64,000 bases of DNA from Hymenobacter aranciens (GCF_030580865.1 NZ_JAUQSY010000019.1:1-64000), one strand, 5' to 3'. Positions 17,620 through 25,605 are shown, counted from the first letter of the stretch. The notes: generated by a model not told the origin, from the letters alone. Numbers and translations: made by a program.

Positions 17620-17681
17620 AAAGGCTCGAAGATAGAGTGGACAGGCAAAACTCCCCGCGTGGGCAGGGCTTTGCCCGGGCG

Positions 17682-18116
17682 CTACTGCTCCGGCGCCACC
17701 GTAAAGCCAGCCTCCGCAATGACGTAGCCGGTGCTGTACGTGCCCTTCGGCGCCGCATACTTCTCTTTGAACAGCCGCACTGCGCCGGGCGCTATCGGCT
17801 CCTTGATGGGCGTGTCGTACTGCTGCAGCACCCGGCCCTCGGCATCCTGAAACGTCACCTGCAGCACCACGTCGGTATAAATGGCCGCTGTGGCCGTGCT
17901 GGTGATGCTGCCCTCCACCACCACCTGGCCCAGCAGGTTGCTGCGGTGCTGCAGCTTTTCCTGCAGGTAGCGCCGCCACTCCTTGCCCTCGCGCTCGGCC
18001 AGCTGCCGCCGGCTCTGGGCATACTCCTGGCGGAGCTCGGCCTCGCTGCGCTCGGCAGGCGGCGGGGTGCAGCCAACAACGGTGAGGAGAAGGCAGGAGA
18101 GGAGCAGGCGCTGCAT
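17682..18116 (-). CDS. lipoprotein, unknown function
   Basis: 144 aa with a lipoprotein signal (MQRLLLSCLLLTVVGC, lipobox VVGC). A charged helical stretch (AELRQEYAQSRRQLAE) follows, then a beta-rich domain with VVVEGSITSTATAAIYTDVV, resembling immunoglobulin-like folds that add an extracellular beta-sandwich. No named family. It is the last host gene before the prophage attL. Confidence 0.6.
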   Translation of the reverse strand: MQRLLLSCLLLTVVGCTPPPAERSEAELRQEYAQSRRQLAEREGKEWRRYLQEKLQHRSNLLGQVVVEGSITSTATAAIYTDVVLQVTFQDAEGRVLQQYDTPIKEPIAPGAVRLFKEKYAAPKGTYSTGYVIAEAGFTVAPEQ

Positions 18117-18165
18117 TGAAAGGTAGGAGGTAGTGCGACCCGAAGATAGATGGAGGAAGCAAAAC

Positions 18166-18215
18166 GGCCCCTCACGCTACCGTGAGGGGCCGTTTCGTGG
18201 GCCCAACTGGAATCG
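18166..18215. other. prophage attL
   Basis: 50-bp direct repeat identical to 59340-59389, beginning GGCCCCTCACGCTACC and ending CCCAACTGGAATCG. It contains the last 17 bp of the tRNA-Met 3' region plus the hairpin terminator behind it. The integrase stop codon is one base away. Duplication of a tRNA 3' end beside an integrase is the standard mark of tyrosine-recombinase integration. Confidence 0.95.
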
Positions 18216-18216
18216 G

Positions 18217-19551
18217 CTATTTGGTAAGCCGTGGTAGCGAATACGCTCCTATTGTGCGTACAGGGCGTAAAACGTAGGTCTCATCCGGTGCTGAATCGGG
18301 TGGATTAGCAGAAAAGTTGTTGTCCATTTTTGGTTTGGACAACACGGCTTCCCAGGCGCGCAGCAGGGCCGGGCCGTAGCGCTCCAGCGCATCGTGGCCG
18401 TAGACGCCGGCGTGCCCCAGCGCCTTTTCCTTGAGGTTGGAATCGCCGCCCGAGCCGAGCATCACCATGTCGGCGCCGGTGTGGCGGGCCGTGTGCGTGG
18501 TGATGACCTTGTGCAAAGGTATGATTTCCTCGACGGGCTCGCCCTGCACGTACTGTACTCGCACGAAAGAGCGCTCCAGTTGGGCTACCCGGGCCAGATG
18601 CTTCATGCGGCGGTTGCGCTCCTGCTGCACGGGCATCGGGAGCTTGCCGGCGTAGCGTTCCCAGATGGCTGCGGCCGCCGGTGGCAGGGGCAGGCGCACC
18701 TCGTCACCGGTTTTGGCCTGCCGGAAAGTGGCTACCGGCACGGGGCCGTAGCCCGGCAGCGGGACGGGCTCGATGTGGTGGGGGCGCAGCTGGCGCAGGT
18801 CGGAGTCGCGCAGCAGGAGCAGGGTTTGCAGCACGAACAGGTCGCGCTCGATGGCTAAGTCGGGCAGCAGGTCGGATAAGGCAATCAGGTGCTGCAGTTC
18901 CTTGGCACGCAGGGCCGGGGCGCGGCCGTAGCGGGTTTGCAGCTTCAGCCAGCCGGGCACCGGCAGGCCGCCCAGCCGGAAGCACTCGCGCAGAAACTTG
19001 ACGTGCTTGCTGACCGTGCCATCGACCAGCCCCAGGCCAGCCAGGTGCGTGAGGTAGCCCAGAAACTCGGGGCGCGTGAGCTCCAGCACGGGCCAGTCGG
19101 GCTGGTAGGCTTGCAGGTGGTCTACGACCTGCTTGTAGCGCCGGGCGCCGTGGGAGGTCTGCCCGGGGTTGTCGGCTTTCCAGCGGGCGTAAAATTCGGT
19201 GGGCGTGACGGCTGGCGGCGCTACCGTAACCGATGTGGAGTTGGTTTTGGCACGCCGGGCGCTGGTGGCCGTGCGCAGCATGGCGGGCGTCAGGGGCACG
19301 TCCTCGACCACGGCCCGCTCGGCCACCTTGAGCACGGTGGCCTTTAGCGCATTCAGGCGGGCGTTGAGGTGGCCGGCGGCGAGGTCTTTGGCGGAAACTG
19401 GTTGGGCCTTGTCGGGGCGGAAGTGCGCGGGCAGGCACTTGACGCCAGTAGGTAGGGTGGCCCGGTGCCTGGGCCAGGTCACGTCCAGAAAGACGTAGCA
19501 GCGCCCATCCCGGGCGGGTTTGTCCAGGCGTTGCCGCAAGGTCAGGTTCAT
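18217..19551 (-). CDS. prophage tyrosine integrase
   Basis: 444 aa. Catalytic residues in order: Arg248 (LLRDSDLRQL), Lys280, His353-Arg356 (HTARHT), His380 (LGHAGVYGH) and Tyr392 (LERYG). A core-binding region lies at about 115-200. There is a C-terminal tail of about 40 residues past the catalytic domain. The stop codon is next to attL, so this is the recombinase that made the 50-bp duplication in tRNA-Met. Confidence 0.93.
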   Translation of the reverse strand: MNLTLRQRLDKPARDGRCYVFLDVTWPRHRATLPTGVKCLPAHFRPDKAQPVSAKDLAAGHLNARLNALKATVLKVAERAVVEDVPLTPAMLRTATSARRAKTNSTSVTVAPPAVTPTEFYARWKADNPGQTSHGARRYKQVVDHLQAYQPDWPVLELTRPEFLGYLTHLAGLGLVDGTVSKHVKFLRECFRLGGLPVPGWLKLQTRYGRAPALRAKELQHLIALSDLLPDLAIERDLFVLQTLLLLRDSDLRQLRPHHIEPVPLPGYGPVPVATFRQAKTGDEVRLPLPPAAAAIWERYAGKLPMPVQQERNRRMKHLARVAQLERSFVRVQYVQGEPVEEIIPLHKVITTHTARHTGADMVMLGSGGDSNLKEKALGHAGVYGHDALERYGPALLRAWEAVLSKPKMDNNFSANPPDSAPDETYVLRPVRTIGAYSLPRLTK

Positions 19552-19582
19552 AAAGTGCGGGTTGGTAGTGGAATGTCGGCGC

Positions 19583-19774
19583 CTAGGGCCGGCGCTTGCG
19601 GATGCCGTAGGCGGCGCAGAGGTCGCGCACCTGGCGGGCCGAGCGCAGGCCCAGCAGCCGGGCCAGCTCCGCCGCGGTGTGGTGGGGGCGGAGCTGGCGC
19701 AGGCGCTGCAGCGTGGCGCAGGTGTGGTACTGGTAGGGCCGGCGGGGGCGAGTGAAATCGAGGCTCAGCTGCAT
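19583..19774 (-). CDS. small HTH-like protein
   Basis: 63 aa, strongly basic. LQRLRQLRPHHTAAELARLLGLRSARQVRDLCAAYG reads as a helix-turn-helix (AAELARLLGL, then RQVRDLCA). It sits 31 bp upstream of the integrase gene on the same strand, a place often taken by an excisionase or small regulator. Not assigned to a family. Confidence 0.55.
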   Translation of the reverse strand: MQLSLDFTRPRRPYQYHTCATLQRLRQLRPHHTAAELARLLGLRSARQVRDLCAAYGIRKRRP

Positions 19775-19793
19775 GGGGGTAAACGGTAATCGG

Positions 19794-19949
19794 TCAGGTG
19801 TACTTCTGGGCGCTCAGGGTCTGGGTGAGGAACTGCAGGAGCTGGGGTAGCTGCTCCCTGGGCAGGTCCAGTACTACCCGCTCCCGGGTTTTGTCGAGGA
19901 AGGCCGGGGCGTGGGCATAGCGGCAGGGCTTGGAGGTAGTGGGTGGCAT
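19794..19949 (-). CDS. small hypothetical protein
   Basis: 51 aa (MPPTTSKPCRYAHAPAF to LSAQKYT). Its ATG overlaps the TGA of the upstream gene (ATGA at 19946-19949 region), so it is translationally coupled; the much longer frame that extends to 20174 is antisense overlap of that gene and is rejected. Contains an amphipathic helix (EQLPQLLQFLTQTL). Function unknown. Confidence 0.5.
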   Translation of the reverse strand: MPPTTSKPCRYAHAPAFLDKTRERVVLDLPREQLPQLLQFLTQTLSAQKYT

Positions 19950-20533
19950 CAGGGAGTGAGAAAGGGGAAGTGAGCCGGCCGCAGGGCCGCCATAGAGTTG
20001 AGCACGGCCAGGCCGTCGTCGTAGAGCAGGCGTAGGTCTTTCAGCCGCTGGTTGGTCTGGATGGGCAGGTAGAGGGCGTTCAACTGCTCCTGCCGCTCGG
20101 GTGAGCTGGCGTAGTAGCCGGGTTTGAAGGCTTGGAGCCAGTTGAAGGCCGGGTAGTATTCCTGGGCCGTCCATCGCATTTCCTGGTCCAGCAGGCGCGT
20201 GTCGCGCTGGATGGCGGGCAGGCAGTCGGGGTCGTCCAACAGGCCGGCCAGCGTATCCAGGCGCAGGTGCTGGATATTCCGGAAAGGGGCCAGGCAGGTC
20301 GTTAGCTCGGCCTTATGCACGTCGAGGCGTTTCACCCGCTGGGTGGCGTAGGGCGACGTGCGGCCCCAGCGGTTGGCGACGTGCAGGCGCACCCAGCGCA
20401 GGTGGCGGTTGTAGCCCCGCACCATGATTTCGCCCAGGCGCTTGCCGTCCACGATGTGGAAGACCGTGCCGCTGGCCGTGGTCATGGGAAGTTTGGGAGT
20501 GGCCGCGGAGGGGCCTTTGGGGTAGCGTTTCAT
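19949..20533 (-). CDS. hypothetical early phage protein
   Basis: 194 aa, soluble, rich in Arg and aromatic residues. An N-terminal beta-like region (TVFHIVDGKRLGEIMVRGYN, VRLHVANRWGR) is followed by helices. It overlaps the upstream ATPase gene by 4 bp and the downstream small gene by 1 bp, so it belongs to the early replication operon. A DNA-binding role is possible but not shown. Confidence 0.6.
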   Translation of the reverse strand: MKRYPKGPSAATPKLPMTTASGTVFHIVDGKRLGEIMVRGYNRHLRWVRLHVANRWGRTSPYATQRVKRLDVHKAELTTCLAPFRNIQHLRLDTLAGLLDDPDCLPAIQRDTRLLDQEMRWTAQEYYPAFNWLQAFKPGYYASSPERQEQLNALYLPIQTNQRLKDLRLLYDDGLAVLNSMAALRPAHFPFLTP

Positions 20534-21639
20534 GCGGTGAAGTCGCGGGAGGTGGAAGTGATGGGCCGCCCGTGGGGGCTGAATTCGGCCGGTAGCTCGT
20601 CGGCCTTGAGGTAGTTGGTGCCGTGCTGGCGGTAGGTGTTGATGGCCTTGGGGTCCAGGGGCGAGTGTCCCAGCTTGCCATCGTGGTAGCGGAAGCTGTG
20701 ACGCTGGTAGGTGAGCGTGATGCCGTCAACTGGAGTCGGGAAGCCGGTTTCGGGCTGCTCCTTGATTTTCTTGGCGTGGAAGGCCACGGCGTTGTCGGTG
20801 GGGTCTTCGTCGTAGCTCGGGCGGTGCACCACCAGCAGGTTGTCAATCTTGTTGGCCCACATGCGTCCCTGGGCCACGCTGAACTGGTCGGGCACCTTGA
20901 GCTTGCCCTCGGTAGTGCGGGCCACGCCGGCGGGGTGGGCACACACGACGGCGCACTGGTCGTAGTCCTCGGCGAAGTCGCACAACGCGCCCAACTGGTG
21001 CTTGAGCATCTCGTCGTCGCGGCCGCCGTATTCGCGTAGGTTGTCGGTGAGGGTGTTCCAGGGGTCGAACAGGAAGCCCTTGGTTTTGTGGGTCACGGCG
21101 CAGTGCTGCATCACCCGCAATACCTCATCGAGCCGGCCGGCCTTGCGGGGGTTGACGATGTGGAAGTGCTGCACCACCCAGGCCGCGGCGGCTTCGTACT
21201 CGGCGAAGCTCAGGCGGCGCTTTTTGGGGTGGCAGGTCTGGCCCACGTAGGCCTGCACCAGCTTGCGTACCAGCTTCCAGGCCGGCATGTTCTCGGGGCA
21301 GTCCAGGCCCCAGGTCCAGCCGTCGTACACGCTCTTGGTGAGCATGAGTTGCAGCATCAGCTCGGTTTTGCCGTGGCCGGGCCAGCCGGTGACCAGCGTG
21401 GCCTCGCCCGGCATCCACGACCACGTACCCTGCAGGCTGGGGAAATGGGTAGGCGAGCCGTTGGTGTCCTGCCGGTTCCAGGCCTGGCGCATCTCGTCCA
21501 GCACGTCGGCCGGGTGCAGCAAGGCGTCGGCGGGGTTGCTCAGGGTTGACTTGCCGGGCTTCAGCGGGCGGGGAGGAGCAGAACCGGCAACGGGCTCCGC
21601 CGGCTGGGCGAAGGGATTGAATCTATGCGGGGAGTGCAT
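20530..21639 (-). CDS. DnaB/RecA-fold phage helicase-type ATPase
   Basis: 369 aa. Walker A at 85-92 (GWPGHGKT) and a Walker B-like strand ending at Asp192 (GFLFDPWN); the segment WTWGLDCPENMPAW matches the position of the DnaB-family strand with xxSxEM/PEN. Later KIDNLLVVHRPSYDEDPTDN and AFHAKKIKEQPETG fit the arginine-finger/loop part of DnaB-like ATPases. It should unwind or load at the phage replication fork. Encoded beside a winged-helix replication protein and ParB-like protein, as in many Bacteroidota phages. Confidence 0.75.
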   Translation of the reverse strand: MHSPHRFNPFAQPAEPVAGSAPPRPLKPGKSTLSNPADALLHPADVLDEMRQAWNRQDTNGSPTHFPSLQGTWSWMPGEATLVTGWPGHGKTELMLQLMLTKSVYDGWTWGLDCPENMPAWKLVRKLVQAYVGQTCHPKKRRLSFAEYEAAAAWVVQHFHIVNPRKAGRLDEVLRVMQHCAVTHKTKGFLFDPWNTLTDNLREYGGRDDEMLKHQLGALCDFAEDYDQCAVVCAHPAGVARTTEGKLKVPDQFSVAQGRMWANKIDNLLVVHRPSYDEDPTDNAVAFHAKKIKEQPETGFPTPVDGITLTYQRHSFRYHDGKLGHSPLDPKAINTYRQHGTNYLKADELPAEFSPHGRPITSTSRDFTA

Positions 21640-22030
21640 GCGGGACGGGTAGAGGCGGGAGACGGTCTTGCAGGGCGATGAGGGTGTCGAGGACGTCGTA
21701 GTAGCGCTGGTTGAGCTGCTGCACCTCCTGCTTGAGGTAGTCGCGCTCCACGCCCATCATCGTGTAGCGGAGCTGGGCTTCAGTCATCTCCTTGCGCATT
21801 TCCCCCACCTGCTGGGCTTCCAGCTCGTGCAGGACCGACACGGAGCCGGTGTAGATTTTCAGGGCCCGCAGCAGGGCGGCGTTCTGCTCCCAGCGTGCCC
21901 GGTGGGCGGGGTTGGTGGGCGGCTCGGCGCAGCGTAACTCCAACAGTTCCACCAGCGGAGCCAGCTGCTCGGTGGCGTAGTCGAGTTGCCAGCCGGCATC
22001 CTCGAGGGCTCGGGGGTCGGGCAGGTTCAT
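21623..22030 (-). CDS. coiled-coil phage protein
   Basis: 135 aa. The middle (about 60-120) is a long charged helix (QVGEMRKEMTEAQLRYT, DYLKQEVQQLNQRYYDVL) typical of a coiled coil; the C-terminus is Pro-rich. It overlaps the ATPase gene by 17 bp. It may be a small partner of the helicase, such as a loader or scaffold, but this is only from position. Confidence 0.5.
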   Translation of the reverse strand: MNLPDPRALEDAGWQLDYATEQLAPLVELLELRCAEPPTNPAHRARWEQNAALLRALKIYTGSVSVLHELEAQQVGEMRKEMTEAQLRYTMMGVERDYLKQEVQQLNQRYYDVLDTLIALQDRLPPLPVPHALPA

Positions 22031-22033
22031 GGC

Positions 22034-22801
22034 TTAGGCGACGTGGCTAAGGGGTTCGGATTCGGCGGGTTGCAGGCTGGGATAAAACAGCGCCTCGGGG
22101 TCGAAATCGGGCCGGGCGGCCGGGGAAATGACCGGGGCAGGGCGCTCGGCCTGATTGCTGACCTCATCCAGCCAGCAGCGGCCGTTGAGCCAGGTGAGCG
22201 GGTTTTTGCGGTACTTCCGGTCAGGCTTGGCTGCCACGTAGGCCGGCACGGCGGCCAGGGCGGCGGCTTGGTCGGCAGGGGAGAGGGCTTTCCAGCGCTG
22301 CTCGCACTTGTGGCGGTCCTCCTTCTTGCCGAACAGCTCCCAGAAATCCTCGAAAGAAGCTCCTTCACCCGCCCCGGCGGCAGCCGGGGGTTGGGGTTTC
22401 GTTTTCCTTTTCGTTTTTTCCTTATTAATAGAGGTGCCGCTTTTACTGCCGTTTATACTGCCACTTATACTGTCACTTGTACTGCCGTTTTTACTTACCT
22501 CAGGTAAGGGTATTGCGGAAGCATCGGGGTCGATGAGGCGGTATATTGTGGGGTTGCGCTTATGGCCTGACGTGAAATCCAATAGCCCTGCCTGCTTGAG
22601 TCGGTTGCGAGCACTTATCAGTGATTTCTCCGAAACCCCGAGGGTCGCACAGAGAAGCGGGTTTGAGTATTGGAATTCGGTAGGCCAGCGCAACTTATTG
22701 CAGATAGCAACCAGCTCGTAAAACAGGTCGGCTTCGATGGACGAGAAACGAAAGCTGGGGCGTAGCTCGCGGAAGTGGTCAGATAGGTCGTAGCCGTTCA
22801 T
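22034..22801 (-). CDS. winged-helix replication-type protein
   Basis: 255 aa. N-terminal winged-helix region with LVAICNKLRWPTEF, GVSEKSLISARNRLKQAGLL and GHKRNPTIYRLID; then a Ser/Gly-rich linker (SISGSINGSKSG) and a C-terminal helical part containing AYVAAKPDRKYRKNPLTWLNG, which resembles the C-terminal DnaD-type segment that ends in YRKNPxTWL. It most likely starts phage replication or loads the helicase at 20530. Paralogue of the protein at 314-1078. Confidence 0.65.
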   Translation of the reverse strand: MNGYDLSDHFRELRPSFRFSSIEADLFYELVAICNKLRWPTEFQYSNPLLCATLGVSEKSLISARNRLKQAGLLDFTSGHKRNPTIYRLIDPDASAIPLPEVSKNGSTSDSISGSINGSKSGTSINKEKTKRKTKPQPPAAAGAGEGASFEDFWELFGKKEDRHKCEQRWKALSPADQAAALAAVPAYVAAKPDRKYRKNPLTWLNGRCWLDEVSNQAERPAPVISPAARPDFDPEALFYPSLQPAESEPLSHVA

Positions 22802-22812
22802 GGGAGACGGGC

Positions 22813-23493
22813 CTAGCTGGCCAGGCGCAGGGCGGGCTCCTGAAAGAGCGGGCCGGTGTCGAGGTGCCGCACGGCGGCGTAGGTGTCGGCCGTGGGTCGG
22901 GGCTGGGTGTTGGCCCAGCTTTGCAGTTGAGCCAGGCCCCGGCGCAGGCGCACCCGAACCATGTTGGCGCTGATGCCCAGCTGCTGGGCGGCCTCTGCCA
23001 CCGGCAGGCCCTGGTAGTAATGCAGCGCCACGGCGGCGCGGGCGTCGGCATCCAGGTCCAGCACGGCATCAGTGGCGCCCATCACCAGGGCCCCGGCGCG
23101 GGCTGCCTCGGCGGGCTCCACTGTTGCGCCCTCCTCGTTGGTGAGGGCCAGCAGCAGGAAGGGGTCTTCATTCATGCCCGGGCGGGTGATGAGGTTGGTC
23201 TTGCGCTTCAGGTGCGCGATGTAGCACCGCCAGCCAATCTCGTTCAGCCACGAAGCCATCGAGCCCGTGCCGGTGTACAGCTTCCGGTGCAGGCTTTTGA
23301 GTGCCTGGGCCAGCGCGTCCTGGGTCAGGTCGGCTATCAGCTCGGCATCACGCGGGCCCTTCACCTTGAAGAAATCCACCAGCCGGGGCCGCAGCTCGGC
23401 CAGCATCGGGTTCAGCAGCGCCTCGTTCCCCGTTTCGTAGTAGGCGCGCACCACTTCCCGGTGGCGCGCATCCTGTTCGCGGCGGGTCTTCAT
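22813..23493 (-). CDS. ECF-type sigma-70-like factor
   Basis: 226 aa. A region 2-like part (about 45-110: ELIADLTQDALAQALKSLHRK, then SWLNEIGWRCYIAHLKRK) and a region 4 HTH (about 145-195: ARAAVALHYYQGLPVAEAAQ, GISANMVRVRLRRGLAQLQ). This is the two-domain layout of ECF sigma factors. Phages seldom carry one. It could direct host polymerase to phage promoters, or act as a DNA-binding regulator. It lies 2 bp from the ParB-like gene and 11 bp from the replication gene. Confidence 0.75.
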   Translation of the reverse strand: MKTRREQDARHREVVRAYYETGNEALLNPMLAELRPRLVDFFKVKGPRDAELIADLTQDALAQALKSLHRKLYTGTGSMASWLNEIGWRCYIAHLKRKTNLITRPGMNEDPFLLLALTNEEGATVEPAEAARAGALVMGATDAVLDLDADARAAVALHYYQGLPVAEAAQQLGISANMVRVRLRRGLAQLQSWANTQPRPTADTYAAVRHLDTGPLFQEPALRLAS

Positions 23494-23495
23494 CG

Positions 23496-24371
23496 TTAGG
23501 CGAAGCGGACCCGGTTGGCCTCGGCTGTGCGGTAGTTGTAGATTTCGCTGAACAGCTCCAGGTAGAGCTTGTGCGTGGCGCAGGGCTTCAGGGCCCGGGG
23601 GTTCAGCAGAATCTTGTGCAGGAACACACTTGGCTCGAAGCCGGCCACGCAGGCGGCGCAGTAGTACACGGCGGCCACGAAGCGGGTGTCGAAGGCGTGC
23701 TTGAAATCACCCTCTTCCTTGATGCGCTCGATGAGCCCCGCCACGGCCTCGGCCTTGTCGAGGTTGGCGGCGCGGAATACCCCGTCCCGAAACTCGTCGG
23801 CGCGGTTGTTGGACGAGCCCGAAACCATCATGCGGGCGTTGGAAAAGCTCAGGGTGGGGTGCGCGTTCATAAAGTCGGTGAGGGCTTGGTAGTCGGGTTT
23901 TCCTTTCTGGGTCCAGTAGTGCAGGTAGTCGGCGCCCTGCCAGTTCTTCTGGGCCACGTTGAGCGTGGCAATGTCCTGCTCGCTCAGGTCGGGGGCAATG
24001 CGGTAGTACACCGGCAGGCCGAGCTCGCGGGCGGCCGCCAGGCGGTGCTGGCCGTCGATGATGCCCATAGTGGCCTGCACGTCGATGGGCTTGATGTGGA
24101 GCAGGTTTTTCTTGGTGATTTGCGCCACCAGCTTGCGGACGTGCTTGGCGTCCACGGCCCGGTTTTCGGGCAGCAGGTGGAACAAATCGTAGTTGGTGGT
24201 CGAGTACACCACGCCGGGCACCGGGGCGTCGGTGGTGGGCAGCGAGGCCGGCAGGGTGGCGGCATACTTGCGGGCGGTACCCGTGGCGGGGGCGACGGCT
24301 ACACCCAAATCGCGGGCGAGGTCGGAGAAGCTGCGGCCCGTCGTGGGGGCGGTCAAAGTGTCGGTTGTCAT
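23496..24371 (-). CDS. ParB/Srx N-terminal domain protein
   Basis: 291 aa. ParB-type nuclease-like domain at about 60-150: DLFHLLPENRAVDAKHVRKL, then IKPIDVQATMGIIDGQHRLA with the DGQHR box at 106-110. The C-terminal part has helices with SFSNARMMVSGSSNN, compatible with a HTH. CTP-binding ParB-fold proteins act in partition, transcription or DNA processing. Here it lies at the start of the early operon, so it may regulate replication or early genes. Confidence 0.75.
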   Translation of the reverse strand: MTTDTLTAPTTGRSFSDLARDLGVAVAPATGTARKYAATLPASLPTTDAPVPGVVYSTTNYDLFHLLPENRAVDAKHVRKLVAQITKKNLLHIKPIDVQATMGIIDGQHRLAAARELGLPVYYRIAPDLSEQDIATLNVAQKNWQGADYLHYWTQKGKPDYQALTDFMNAHPTLSFSNARMMVSGSSNNRADEFRDGVFRAANLDKAEAVAGLIERIKEEGDFKHAFDTRFVAAVYYCAACVAGFEPSVFLHKILLNPRALKPCATHKLYLELFSEIYNYRTAEANRVRFA

Positions 24372-24415
24372 GAGTAAAATTGAAGTAAAAAAGTAGAGGA
24401 ATAAAACGAGATATT

Positions 24416-24480
24416 TGGGTGCGGTCGCGCTAGGAATCGAACGTGGATTGAGAGCTTTGAAGACGCTAATACCAGCTGTC
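24416..24480 (-). tRNA. degenerate tRNA-like sequence
   Basis: Read on the minus strand it begins GGCGGCGTAGGACAGCTGG, has a possible anticodon loop CTTCAAA (anticodon TCA if T33 is placed normally) and ends TTCGATTCCTAGCGCGACC. The order of D-arm, anticodon-like arm and T-loop is tRNA-like, but the T-stem does not pair and the acceptor pairs only 5 of 7. It may be a decayed or unusual phage tRNA, or a tRNA-mimicking site. Its 5' end overlaps the stop of the next gene. Confidence 0.35.
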
Positions 24481-24822
24481 CTACGCCGCCTGCCTACCCG
24501 ACTGAAATGCCTCGAAGTCCCGCACGTCCTGCTCGGTGACGTGGTACTTCTTGCCCAGCCGGGCGTGGCGCAGGCCGCCCGGGGCTGGGAACAGGCCCAG
24601 GTACTTGTAGCAGGTAGTGGCGCACTGCCCCAGCCGCGTCGTCAGGCGGTCGTCGTAGCCGCGCTCGGGCGTGGGCGTGCCGCCCATGTGGTAGGTACGG
24701 TTGGCGACCTCGGCGGCGGCCCGGCTGTCGGCGTACTGCCGGCCCACCACGTTCAGGAATTCCTGCTCGCTGGGCTTCGAGAGCCGCAGCTCGGCCACGC
24801 CGTTCTTGATGTCGAGCTGCAT
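24481..24822 (-). CDS. hypothetical early phage protein
   Basis: 113 aa from the ATG at 24822 (MQLDIKNGVAELRLSKP). The longer frame to 25104 is antisense to the gene at 24828 and is rejected. The C-terminal half (GLRHARLGKKYHVTEQDVRDFEAF) ends with a helix such as those of MerR/excisionase-type DNA-binding proteins (KYHVTEQDVRDF), so it may bind DNA. Early operon member, 5 bp from the next gene. Confidence 0.6.
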   Translation of the reverse strand: MQLDIKNGVAELRLSKPSEQEFLNVVGRQYADSRAAAEVANRTYHMGGTPTPERGYDDRLTTRLGQCATTCYKYLGLFPAPGGLRHARLGKKYHVTEQDVRDFEAFQSGRQAA

Positions 24823-24827
24823 GGCGC

Positions 24828-25271
24828 TTAGGCGGCTTTCTGGGTGGTGGTGTCGATGCCCAGGCGGTCGTAGTCGTACATCGGGATGACGATGGCCCCC
24901 GTCTCGCGCTGCAGGCGAATCGCCTCGGCGTGGTCGGTCACGTCCAGCTCGGTGAAATACAGCGAGCGCATGCCCCCGAACCAGACTTCTTGCTGCAGGG
25001 CCGTGCGGAAGCGGCTGGCCTGCCGCCCGGCGTAGGTGGTGCGCTTGCCCGGCACGTAGGCCCGCAGGCAGTAGGGCGTGCCGTCCACGTCCATGTCGAG
25101 GCAATAGCCCAGCACCGGCAGTACCGTGCCCGCCCGGAAGCTCAGCACCCGGCCGGTCAGCACCAGCATGTCGCCCTCCTTGAAGCCCTCCGACACGTCG
25201 AGCTTCGCCCGCTTGTTCACGGGGCTCCCCAGCAGCGGAATGAGGGGCTTGGGGTTCTTCTTGGAATTCAT
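24828..25271 (-). CDS. hypothetical early phage protein
   Basis: 147 aa from the ATG at 25271 (MNSKKNPKPLIPLLG). Rich in beta strands (EGDMLVLTGRVLSF, GTVLPVLGYCLDMDVDGTPYC), without signal peptide or membrane helix. No family recognised. In the leftward early operon between the Cro-like gene and the small gene at 24481. Confidence 0.55.
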   Translation of the reverse strand: MNSKKNPKPLIPLLGSPVNKRAKLDVSEGFKEGDMLVLTGRVLSFRAGTVLPVLGYCLDMDVDGTPYCLRAYVPGKRTTYAGRQASRFRTALQQEVWFGGMRSLYFTELDVTDHAEAIRLQRETGAIVIPMYDYDRLGIDTTTQKAA

Positions 25272-25317
25272 AGGGGTGTTGTGTGAAAGAGTGAAAGGGT
25301 ATGAAAGTGAATGCCGC

Positions 25318-25539
25318 CTAGGCGACTGGTTTAAGAGATTGAATGTCCTGGGCCGCCTGGAGCGTGCCGGTTTCGCGGGCAATGCACAGTGCTTTTTGCA
25401 CGAAGCGGTTGCCGGGGCGCTGCCGCTTAAGCGCCTTGCTGACAGCAGCCAGCGATACGCCAGCCTCGCGGGCCATGCGTGTAACTTCGCCCTCCGGCAG
25501 GAGCTTGGCGAGGCTTTCAGGTTTGGGGTTGGTTTGCAT
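25318..25539 (-). CDS. Cro/LacI-like small HTH repressor
   Basis: 73 aa. A helix-turn-helix is clear: EGEVTRMAREAGVSLAAVSKALKRQRPG, followed by a short helix. It is the first gene of the leftward early operon and diverges from the S24 repressor at 25635, which is the classic place for a Cro-type protein in a lysis/lysogeny switch. Confidence 0.7.
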   Translation of the reverse strand: MQTNPKPESLAKLLPEGEVTRMAREAGVSLAAVSKALKRQRPGNRFVQKALCIARETGTLQAAQDIQSLKPVA

Positions 25540-25552
25540 GTGGCTACCTTTG
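25523..25552 (+). promoter_or_regulatory. promoter of the S24 repressor gene
   Basis: TTG at 25523-25525, a 19-bp spacer, then TACCTTTG at 25545-25552: a full Bacteroidota -33/-7 promoter. It lies in the start of the Cro-like gene and reads rightward through the operator at 25579-25611 into the repressor, so a bound repressor could block its own transcript. Confidence 0.6.
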
Positions 25553-25573
25553 GTTATGTGCTGTTAAGTACGG

Positions 25574-25605
25574 CAAAGTTAAACCAATTGGTTTAAGATT
25601 TCCAA
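25574..25605 (-). promoter_or_regulatory. early (leftward) promoter
   Basis: On the minus strand TTG (25603-25605), a 21-bp spacer and TAACTTTG (25574-25581) match the Bacteroidota promoter. The -7 box runs into the palindromic operator and the -33 TTG overlaps the second operator half-site. Repressor binding would therefore shut off the early operon. Confidence 0.65.
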
